This document shows positions 1 to 6,000 of a stretch of 7,586 nt of DNA, in pieces. The notes below the pieces were generated by a model. It saw nothing but the letters and a program-made list of their open reading frames with translations. It was not told the DNA's origin and made no database searches. The stretch is from positions 1 to 7,586 of the forward strand of contig DFJD01000082.1 in assembly GCA_002372875.1 (NCBI GenBank), read 5' to 3'. This DNA comes from Clostridiales bacterium UBA3680 (GTDB lineage: Bacteria > Bacillota > Clostridia > Lachnospirales > CAG-274). How positions within the stretch are numbered: position 1 is the stretch's first letter; each line of letters opens with the position of its first letter. The position numbers were made by a program, and so were the translations under genes.

Positions 1-12
1 AAAGTTACAAAT

Positions 13-80
13 CCCGTAGGGACGGACTATTTTGCGTTGCAAAATAGCCGCTATACGTAGCTTTCGGCTACGCCATCGGG
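13..80. repeat. Palindromic block with two adjacent hairpins, probable end of a dispersed intergenic repeat
   Basis: Seen: a 9-bp perfect stem (27-35 with 39-47, loop GTT), extendable to 12 bp (23-50) if A26 is bulged. Directly after it comes a second perfect 6-bp stem (56-61 with 67-72, loop TTTCG). The flanks CCCG (13-16) and CGGG (77-80), helped by GG (19-20) with CC (73-74), could close both into a three-way junction. The block looks more GC-rich than the surrounding intergenic DNA. It has no clean T-run after it, so it is a poor intrinsic terminator on either strand. Inference: this is part of a non-coding repeat or MITE-like element that continues left of the window. Its copy number cannot be judged from here. 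Confidence 0.5.
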
Positions 81-123
81 TCTTTTCCTTGTCTGCGAAA
101 ACATTACCTCAAATCTGCTTCAA

Positions 124-150
124 CTGAATTAATCAGCGCTTCCTCAAAAA
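124..150 (-). repeat. Left copy of a diverged inverted repeat (GGAAGCGC core)
   Basis: Read on the minus strand, 150 to 124 contains GAGGAAGCGCTGATTAATTC. A related sequence lies in the opposite orientation at 242-267. The two share the exact 8-mer GGAAGCGC (136-143 complement; 249-256) followed by a TTAA, and about 19 of 27 aligned columns match with two gaps. This may be the right-hand terminus of the element containing the hairpins at 13-80. That role is inferred. Confidence 0.4.
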
Positions 151-165
151 AAATTTATAAAAATA

Positions 166-193
166 AAAGGATTTTTATTATGTTTGTCGAAAT
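166..193 (+). promoter_or_regulatory. Possible sigma-H-type promoter for hpf
   Basis: Positions 166-174 read AAAGGATTT, fitting the sigma-H -35 pattern RWAGGAXXT. After a 13-base spacer, 188-192 read CGAAA, four of five against the -10 pattern HGAAT. B. subtilis hpf (yvyD) is known to be under sigma-H and sigma-B control, which makes the match biologically sensible. No good sigma-A pair was found here: TATGAT (193-198) and TATAGT (219-224) exist, but neither has a -35 at the right distance. The region is AT-rich, so a chance match is possible. Confidence 0.35.
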
Positions 194-241
194 ATGATAT
201 TAAGAGCATTGCAAGCTTTATAGTAAAAGTTTGTTGATGTT

Positions 242-267
242 TCTTTAGGGAAGCGCCGTTAAATTTG
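242..267 (+). repeat. Right copy of the diverged inverted repeat, in the hpf leader
   Basis: This is the plus-strand counterpart of the copy at 124-150, sharing the GGAAGCGC core (249-256). It also supplies one arm of a local hairpin: GGAA 249-252 pairs with TTCC 272-275, and GCC 255-257 pairs with GGC 267-269. An alternative, mutually exclusive stem pairs CGTTAAA 257-263 with TTTAACG 282-288. Either fold lies upstream of the hpf Shine-Dalgarno at 290-295 without covering it. Confidence 0.35.
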
Positions 268-303
268 GCATTTCCGTATATTTTAACGTAAGGAGTTGAT
301 TTT

Positions 304-849
304 ATGCGTTATTCATTTTTCAGCAAAACTATCGATGTGACGGAAAATTTCCAGGGGAAAATTACAAAGAAGCTTAACAGAGTGGCAAAACTGTTCCCGG
401 AGGATGCGGAAGCTGTTGTCACACTTACGGAAATTAAAGATAAGAATAAAGTGGAGGTCACCGTTACACTTCCGAACAAAAGGATCGTTAAGGCGGAAGT
501 TCTTGACAGAGATATAATGGTAGCTCTTGACGACGTGGTTGATATACTTGAAAAGCAAGTCGTAAAATATAAAAACAGATTGAATGATAAAGCTAAAAGA
601 AGCAAGAGCTTTGCCGATGAATTAAATGCCGTTGCAACAGGCAACGAAGAATATGAGAGTGCCGAAACAAGCTCCATAGTAAAGGTAAAGAATATTCCCG
701 TTAAGCCTATGGATCCCGAGGAAGCTGTTATGCAGATGGAAATGATCGGTCACAGTTTCTTCGTATTTATAAACTCCGACACAAATCAGGTAAATGTAGT
801 ATACAAAAGGAATGACGGTGCCTACGCACTTATAGTTCCCGAAAGCTGA
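304..849 (+). CDS. hpf: Ribosome hibernation promoting factor, long form (HPF/RaiA family)
   Basis: This 181-residue cytosolic protein binds 70S ribosomes when growth slows and dimerises them into inactive 100S particles. The N-terminal S30AE/RaiA-type domain spans roughly residues 1-100, with the KxNRLNDKAKR-like basic helix near 89-99 that typically lies in the mRNA/tRNA channel. A charged linker (about 100-123) leads to the C-terminal dimerisation domain (about 124-181). That domain carries the family signature: KPMDPEEAVMQMEMIGHSFFVF (134-155, quoted in part) and NVVYKRNDGAYALIVPES (164-181). The length matches long HPFs of Firmicutes and not the short enterobacterial form, so 100S formation should need no separate RMF. 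The start is set by AAGGAG at 290-295, 8 bases before ATG. The gene stands alone with its own terminator. The extreme N-terminus (MRYSFFSKTI) departs from the usual MKI-type start, but the frame is intact. Confidence 0.95.
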   Translation: MRYSFFSKTIDVTENFQGKITKKLNRVAKLFPEDAEAVVTLTEIKDKNKVEVTVTLPNKRIVKAEVLDRDIMVALDDVVDILEKQVVKYKNRLNDKAKRSKSFADELNAVATGNEEYESAETSSIVKVKNIPVKPMDPEEAVMQMEMIGHSFFVFINSDTNQVNVVYKRNDGAYALIVPES

Positions 850-857
850 TTTTTAAG

Positions 858-881
858 CCCCGCTGAAAGCGGGGTTTTTTC
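858..881 (+). terminator. Intrinsic terminator of hpf
   Basis: A perfect 7-bp GC-rich stem, CCCCGCT (858-864) with AGCGGGG (868-874) and loop GAA, is followed by six Ts (875-880). It begins 9 bases after the hpf stop codon. Confidence 0.93.
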
Positions 882-928
882 TGTGAGGCAGTTCAATCAG
901 AAATTTTACAACAATTATCAAATAAGAC

Positions 929-957
929 TTGAAATTGAAATATTTCTGTTATATAAT
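929..957 (+). promoter_or_regulatory. Sigma-A-type promoter of the SDR gene
   Basis: TTGAAA (929-934, five of six to consensus) and a perfect TATAAT (952-957) are separated by 17 bases. The expected transcription start is about 963-965, giving a leader of roughly 45 bases. This is the best promoter in the window. Together with the codon bias of the gene behind it, it suggests high expression when not repressed. Confidence 0.8.
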
Positions 958-967
958 GGAAACAAGG

Positions 968-981
968 CGGAATTTATTCCG
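968..981. promoter_or_regulatory. Inverted repeat at the SDR transcription start, candidate operator
   Basis: CGGAAT (968-973) and ATTCCG (976-981) are perfect complements around a TT centre, placed at about +5 to +18 relative to the predicted start. A two-base loop is too tight for a stable RNA hairpin. A dimeric repressor site is therefore more plausible than a leader structure. The regulator is unknown. Confidence 0.4.
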
Positions 982-1009
982 TAAAAATAAACAGTTGGAG
1001 GTTTTATAA

Positions 1010-1807
1010 ATGAGTGTAAATTTTTCATTAGAGGGTAAAATTGCTCTTGTTACCGGTGCTTCCTACGGTATCGGTTTTGCTATTGCAAGCGGTATGGCAA
1101 AGGCAGGTGCTACTATCGTATTTAACGATATTAAGCAGGAGCTTGTAGATAAAGGTATTGCCGCTTACAAAGAAGCAGGTATCGATGCTCACGGATATGT
1201 TTGCGATGTTACCGATGAGGATGCTGTAAATGCACTTGTCGCTAAGATCACAAGCGAAGTTGGTCCTATCGATATTCTTGTAAATAATGCAGGTATCATC
1301 AAGAGAATCCCTATGACAGAAATGTCAGCTAAGGATTTCCGTCAGGTTATCGATGTAGACCTTAATGCACCTTTCATTGTTTCTAAGGCAGTTATCCCCT
1401 CAATGATCGAGAGAGGTCACGGAAAGATCATCAACATCTGTTCTATGATGTCCGAGCTCGGAAGAGAGACTGTTTCAGCTTATGCCGCTGCTAAGGGTGG
1501 TTTAAAGATGCTTACAAGAAATATCTGCTCCGAATACGGTCAGTATAACATACAGTGTAACGGCATTGGACCCGGATACATCGAGACTCCTCAGACAGCT
1601 CCTTTAAGAGAGCGTCAGCCTGACGGTTCAAGACATCCTTTTGACTCATTCATTTGCGCTAAGACTCCCGCAAACAGATGGTTAAAGCCCGAGGAACTTG
1701 CAGGTCCCGCTGTATTCCTTGCTTCTGAGGCATCCGACGCCGTTAACGGTCACATTCTCTATGTAGATGGCGGTATCCTTGCTTATATCGGTAAGCAGCC
1801 TCAATAA
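1010..1807 (+). CDS. SDR-family gluconate 5-dehydrogenase (possible 2-keto-3-deoxygluconate dehydrogenase role)
   Basis: This 265-residue classical short-chain dehydrogenase has a Rossmann nucleotide-binding motif TGASYGIG (15-22), NNAG (92-95), and the catalytic tetrad N119, S145, Y158, K162 (YAAAK). The C-terminal DGGILAYIGKQPQ and the central ICSMMSELGRETVSAYAAAK closely resemble proteins annotated as gluconate 5-dehydrogenase in streptococci and Bacteroides, from memory of the family. They interconvert gluconate and 5-ketogluconate with NAD(P)H. Relatives (DhuD/KduD-like) act on keto-deoxy sugar acids from unsaturated uronates, and sequence alone does not separate these roles. The start is supported by TTGGAGG (995-1001), 8 bases before ATG. 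The gene is monocistronic, with its own promoter and terminator and no kduI, kdgK or kdgA beside it. Its isoleucine codons are almost all ATC/ATT (one ATA in 28), unlike gltB, which fits high expression or separate ancestry. Confidence 0.88.
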   Translation: MSVNFSLEGKIALVTGASYGIGFAIASGMAKAGATIVFNDIKQELVDKGIAAYKEAGIDAHGYVCDVTDEDAVNALVAKITSEVGPIDILVNNAGIIKRIPMTEMSAKDFRQVIDVDLNAPFIVSKAVIPSMIERGHGKIINICSMMSELGRETVSAYAAAKGGLKMLTRNICSEYGQYNIQCNGIGPGYIETPQTAPLRERQPDGSRHPFDSFICAKTPANRWLKPEELAGPAVFLASEASDAVNGHILYVDGGILAYIGKQPQ

Positions 1808-1829
1808 TATTTTAGATTTACCTTTTTTG

Positions 1830-1862
1830 AAAGCAGGTGTAAAGTTTTTCACCTGCTTTTCT
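1830..1862 (+). terminator. Intrinsic terminator of the SDR gene
   Basis: A perfect 10-bp stem, AAAGCAGGTG (1830-1839) with CACCTGCTTT (1850-1859), has a 10-base loop that can pair further (AAA 1841-1843 with TTT 1847-1849). The Ts at 1857-1860 and the following CTGTCT form a short tail. It starts 23 bases after the stop codon. Confidence 0.85.
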
Positions 1863-1913
1863 GTCTATTAGAACAACAAAACAGATGCTTGTCAAAGTGT
1901 AAGGAGGAATATT

Positions 1914-2399
1914 ATGAACAAGACAATGAAAAAAGTCGGATTTCTTGTAAGTCTTTATATGGGCCTTGCCGTCAGCTTCATACTTGCACTTGTCGGTATC
2001 GTGTCAAGTGGGCATTTTACCGTTGGTTCTTTTTTGTCAAGTTATATTATTTCCGCTGTTATCGCGGTTATTATCGGCTTAATTATACCTATGAAAAGAA
2101 TAAATGATGCTATTGCATCAAAAATAGGTAAAGGGCAAGACAGCTTCATTGTTAAAGCTGTTCAAACACTGGTGTCCGATATTATATATACCCCTTTTTT
2201 GACCGCAGTAATGATCAATATAGCTTTGGCAGGCGCAAGAGCTCAAGTAAGTGCCGATGCTCAAATACCTTCATTTTGGCAAATTTTTCCACATTCATTG
2301 ATTTTGGAAATGATAGTCGGCTTTGTTGTGATTTATTTACTTTCTCCCTTATTTACCCGCATTGCAATGAAGCAATGTGGTATAAATAAGGACGTATAA
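1914..2399 (+). CDS. Hypothetical four-helix integral membrane protein, resembling tandem DUF2798-type units
   Basis: This 161-residue protein has four likely transmembrane helices at about 8-30, 38-60, 87-108 and 127-148. They form two hairpins joined by a polar segment (61-82, with KRINDAI and KIGKGQD). The two halves share a layout: a helix, a short polar loop (SSGHFTVGSF; then a longer loop near 109-125), a second helix, and a basic end (MKRI; FTRIAMK). This resembles the DUF2798 type of two-helix membrane unit, present here twice, but I am not certain of the family and know no function. Basic residues at the N-terminus (MNKTMKK) suggest an inside start. AAGGAGG (1901-1907) sits 6 bases before ATG 1914; a later ATG at 1926 lacks such support. 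No clear promoter was seen in the 1863-1900 gap. The HIT gene follows 11 bases after the stop, so they are probably cotranscribed. Confidence 0.75.
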   Translation: MNKTMKKVGFLVSLYMGLAVSFILALVGIVSSGHFTVGSFLSSYIISAVIAVIIGLIIPMKRINDAIASKIGKGQDSFIVKAVQTLVSDIIYTPFLTAVMINIALAGARAQVSADAQIPSFWQIFPHSLILEMIVGFVVIYLLSPLFTRIAMKQCGINKDV

Positions 2400-2410
2400 C
2401 GGAGGTTATT

Positions 2411-2827
2411 ATGAAAGATTGTCTTTATTGTGAAAACGTTGAAAAACTTAATTCTCTTATGATCCCTATTTGTGAGCTTGGTTGTACAAGGCTTTTTCTG
2501 TTCAGAGATCAAAATTATTACGGCCGTTGCGTCATTGCATACAAGGAACACGGCAAGGAGCTCTACGACCTTACAAAAGAAGAAGCAGCCGAGTTTATTG
2601 CCGATATGCAAAAAGTCGGATTGGCCATACAAAAGGCTGTTGATGCGGATAAAATAAACTATGGTATGTTCAGCGACACCCTTGCTCACTTACATGTGCA
2701 TATCGTTCCGAAGAAAAAAGGCGGCTACGGTTTTGGCGGTACCATTGTTATGAATCCCGAGCCCGCAAAATTCTTAAGTGATGAAGAATATCAGGAAATA
2801 ATAGAAAAGATCAAGAGCAATTTATAA
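2411..2827 (+). CDS. HIT family nucleotide-binding protein (nucleotide hydrolase/transferase)
   Basis: This 138-residue cytosolic protein has the histidine triad HLHVHIV at 93-99. H95, the middle histidine, is the expected nucleophile that forms the nucleotidyl intermediate. The N-terminal C4-x-x-C7 (CLYC) is the usual HIT start and with downstream histidines often binds zinc. Between them lie an FRDQNYYGRCVIAYKEH strand region (31-47) and a helix (about 56-77), both typical of the HIT fold. The length is normal for the family. Members cleave dinucleoside polyphosphates (Ap4A), nucleoside phosphoramidates or AMP conjugates; the substrate cannot be assigned here. GGAGG (2401-2405) lies 5 bases before ATG, just after the membrane-protein stop, pointing to translational neighbours in one transcript. 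A strong terminator ends the unit, so the HIT protein and the membrane protein form the whole predicted operon. Confidence 0.9.
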   Translation: MKDCLYCENVEKLNSLMIPICELGCTRLFLFRDQNYYGRCVIAYKEHGKELYDLTKEEAAEFIADMQKVGLAIQKAVDADKINYGMFSDTLAHLHVHIVPKKKGGYGFGGTIVMNPEPAKFLSDEEYQEIIEKIKSNL

Positions 2828-2844
2828 AATTGCCTATAATTATC

Positions 2845-2870
2845 AGACTCCCCATGGGAGTCTTTTTTTT
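2845..2870 (+). terminator. Intrinsic terminator of the membrane protein-HIT unit
   Basis: A perfect 8-bp stem, AGACTCCC (2845-2852) with GGGAGTCT (2856-2863) and loop CAT, runs straight into eight Ts (2863-2870). It starts 17 bases after the HIT stop codon. Confidence 0.95.
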
Positions 2871-2926
2871 ATCCGTGGTTCTTTTATCATACCTTTTAAG
2901 TATCATTATCCGTTATTTATAAGTAT

Positions 2927-2962
2927 TTTATTTTTTTCGAATACAGTTGTATAATTCACAAC
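2927..2962 (+). promoter_or_regulatory. gltB promoter with palindrome over the -10
   Basis: A perfect TATAAT lies at 2950-2955. At a 17-base spacing the -35 position (2927-2932) reads TTTATT, only three of six, so the promoter may need an activator. The inverted repeat GTTGT (2946-2950) with ACAAC (2958-2962) overlaps the -10 and could be an operator. Transcription would start near 2962, leaving a leader of about 50 bases. The intergenic stretch 2871-2926 also has TAAGTAT twice (2897-2903, 2920-2926), 23 bases apart. Confidence 0.55.
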
Positions 2963-3012
2963 ATAAGATAAAGAACAGAATTCTTAGAAAAAACCTATGA
3001 CGGAGGAAAGAC

Positions 3013-6000
3013 ATGAAAAAATATGATCGTAATTATCTTATAAAACAATATGATGCCATGAGAGAAGAGCATGACGCCTGCGGTATAGGTCTTGTTGTAA
3101 ATATTGACGGAAAAAAAGAATACCGTACCGTTGATGATGCACTGAAAATCGTTGAAAAACTGGAACACAGGGCAGGAAAGGATGCATCGGGAAGTGTTGG
3201 AGACGGTGTCGGTATACTTTTGCAAATATCACATTCCTTTTTCAAAAATGCCGTTAACTTTCTTGAAGCAAAAGAAGAAGGTGATTACGGAGTGGGGATG
3301 GTTTTTCTGCCGAATAACCCCAAAAAAAGAACCCTTTCTATGCGATTATTTGCTGTAATATGTGAAAAAAACGGTTTGAAATTTTTAGGCTGGAGAGCTG
3401 TTCCGACAAATCCCGAAATATTGGGAGACAGAGCAAAGGAGACAATGCCCGATATATATCAGTGCTTTGTTGAACGACCCGAAAACTGCGAAAGAGGCCT
3501 TGAATTCGACAGACAACTGTATGTATGCCGAAGAGAATTTGAACAGAGCACAGATGATACATACATTTGCTCATTCTCGTCACGAACCATAGTATATAAG
3601 GGTATGTTTCTTGTAGGACAGTTAAGACAATTCTACACAGATCTGCAAAATGAAAATTATAAAAGTGCGATAGCTGTGGTTCATTCACGATTTTCAACAA
3701 ATACCCTTCCTGCCTGGGAAAGAGCTCATCCATATCGCTTCGTTGCACATAACGGAGAAATAAATACCATAAGAGGTAATTACGACCGTATGCTTGCAAG
3801 AGAGGAAACTCTTTACACCGATAAGCTTGATGCCGATATGGACAAGATATTCCCCATAATTCACAAGACAGGCTCGGATTCGGCAATGCTTGACAATACG
3901 CTTGAATTTTTCGTAATGAACGGAGTCCCTCTTCCCCTTGCAATGAGAATGATGGTACCTAAGCCCTGGAAAAACGACAAATACATGTCGGATGAAAAAA
4001 AGGACTTTTATCATTATTATGCAACGATGATGGAACCTTGGGACGGACCTGCGGCTCTTCTTTTTACAGACGGTGAGACAGTGGGAGCTACTCTTGACCG
4101 AAACGGTCTGAGACCTTCAAGGTACTACATTACCAAAGATAATCGGCTTATATTGTCATCCGAAGTCGGTGTTCTCGATATTCCCGAAGAAAATATCATA
4201 AAAAAGTCAAGACTTGAACCCGGTAAGCTTCTTGTCATAGATACAAACAAAGGAATAACGATAAACGATGAACAAATAGAAGATATCTTCACCAAAATGC
4301 ATCCCTACGGAGAATGGTTGGCTCTAAATTTGATACACCTATCCGAACTGAAGATACCCAACAAAAAGATACCCACATACTCACAACAGATGAGAGAAAA
4401 GCTTTATACAGTATTTGGATATACCGTTGAAGAGATCAAAGAGGGAATACTTCCCATGGCGATAAACAAAACAGAAGTGACCTCATCTATGGGACATGAT
4501 ACACCCCTTGCGGTATTATCGGAAAAGCATCAGCTTTTGTTTTCTTATTTTAAGCAGATGTTTGCACAGGTGACGAACCCTCCCATAGATTCCATACGAG
4601 AGGAGATCGTAACAGATACAACGGTGTATATAGGCTCCGACGGAAACTTGCTTGAACCTAAGGGTAAAAACTGCAATGTGCTTGAAATAAACAATCCTAT
4701 ATTGACGGGAGTCGATCTGCTTAAAATCAAATCCCTTAACAACGAAAACTTTAAAAGTGCAACTATCTCAATATTATGCTATAAAAACACTTCCCTCGAA
4801 AAAGCGATCAGACAACTTCTGATAACCGTTGACAGAGTATGTGCAAAAGGAAATAACATTATTATACTCTCTGACAGAGGTATAGATGAAAATCACATAC
4901 CGATTCCTTCTCTTCTTGCGGTATCGGCTGTGGAACAGCACCTTGTCGAAACAAGAAAACGTACCGCTGTTTCAATTATAATCGAAAGCGGAGAGCCTCG
5001 TGATGTACACCACATGGCAATGCTTTTGGGATTTGGTGCAAGAGCAATACATCCCTACCTTGCCCATGAATGCATAGGTGAGCTCATTGACAGAGGAATA
5101 CTTGACAAGGACTATCATACAGCGGTTGAAGATTATAACTATGCTCTTCTTCACGGAGTTGTAAAAACTGCGGCAAAAATGGGTATTTCCGCCCTTCAAT
5201 CCTATCAATCGGCAAAAATATTTGAAGCTGTCGGAATATCCAAGGATGTTATAGATAAATACTTTACGGGTATTGTTTCAAAAGTTGGCGGTATAGGCCT
5301 TGAAGAGCTTTATGAAGGAATACTTTTCAGACATGATGAAGCCTTTGATCCTATGGGAATAAATGAGGGAAATAAACAACCGGGAAAGCCCTTATTACTT
5401 ACATTGCCCAACAGAGCATCAGAATCACATTTGTATAATCCCAAAACCGTAGTTGCCTTACAAAAGGCGGTAAGAGAAGGAAGCTATGAGCTCTTTAAAA
5501 AGTATTCCGACCTTGTAAACAGTGAAAGCCCTCACACTTTGCGAGCTTTAACGAATTTTAACGGTATAAACGAACCGATATCCCTTGATGAAGTTGAACC
5601 TGCTGCCGAAATAGTAAAAAGATTTAAAACAGGTGCAATGTCATACGGCTCCATTTCCGAGGAAGCACATGAAACTCTTGCAATAGCCATGAACAGACTG
5701 TCGGGTATGTCAAATACCGGCGAGGGAGGAGAAAATCCCGAAAGATTCGGAACGGAGAAAAACAGTGCAATAAAACAGGTGGCTTCGGGGCGCTTCGGTG
5801 TAACAAGCGAATATCTCATAAATGCAAAGGAAATACAAATAAAAATGGCTCAGGGTGCCAAGCCCGGTGAAGGCGGACATCTTCCCGGCAAAAAGGTCTA
5901 TCCTTGGATAGCGAAGTGCAGATATTCTACCCCCGGTGTTTCCCTGATATCCCCTCCCCCTCACCATGATATTTACTCTATTGAGGATCTTGCACAGCTT

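Noticed and set aside
1..60. An open plus-strand frame from the window edge to TAG at 58-60, possibly the tail of an upstream protein
   Set aside because: Only 19 codons, running straight through the hairpin block with no recognisable protein ending; more likely non-coding repeat.
70..118. Minus-strand ATG after GAGGTA giving a peptide of about 17 codons
   Set aside because: Too short, crosses the palindromic repeat and has no family resemblance.
309..677. Antisense open frame opposite hpf, rich in Ser/Leu
   Set aside because: Composition is the mirror of the hpf coding frame; no start signal and no recognisable domain.
1889..1917. TTGTCA at 1889-1894 as a -35 for the membrane-protein gene
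   Set aside because: The matching -10 position falls on the start codon region, which is incompatible with the clear ribosome binding site at 1901-1907.
1889..2107. Overlapping plus-strand frame starting at 1889 ahead of the membrane protein
   Set aside because: Its start lacks a ribosome binding site, its protein is Cys/Tyr/Arg-rich nonsense, and AAGGAGG at 1901-1907 serves ATG 1914 instead.
2997..3026. Small upstream frame starting ATG 2997 and overlapping the gltB start
   Set aside because: Eight to nine codons, no own ribosome binding site, and it reads through the gltB Shine-Dalgarno; probably chance.
3338..3943. Long antisense open frame opposite the gltB glutaminase domain (also 6210-6569 and others)
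   Set aside because: Low-complexity, no ribosome binding site or domain, and fully inside a strongly conserved gltB frame; a shadow of codon bias.
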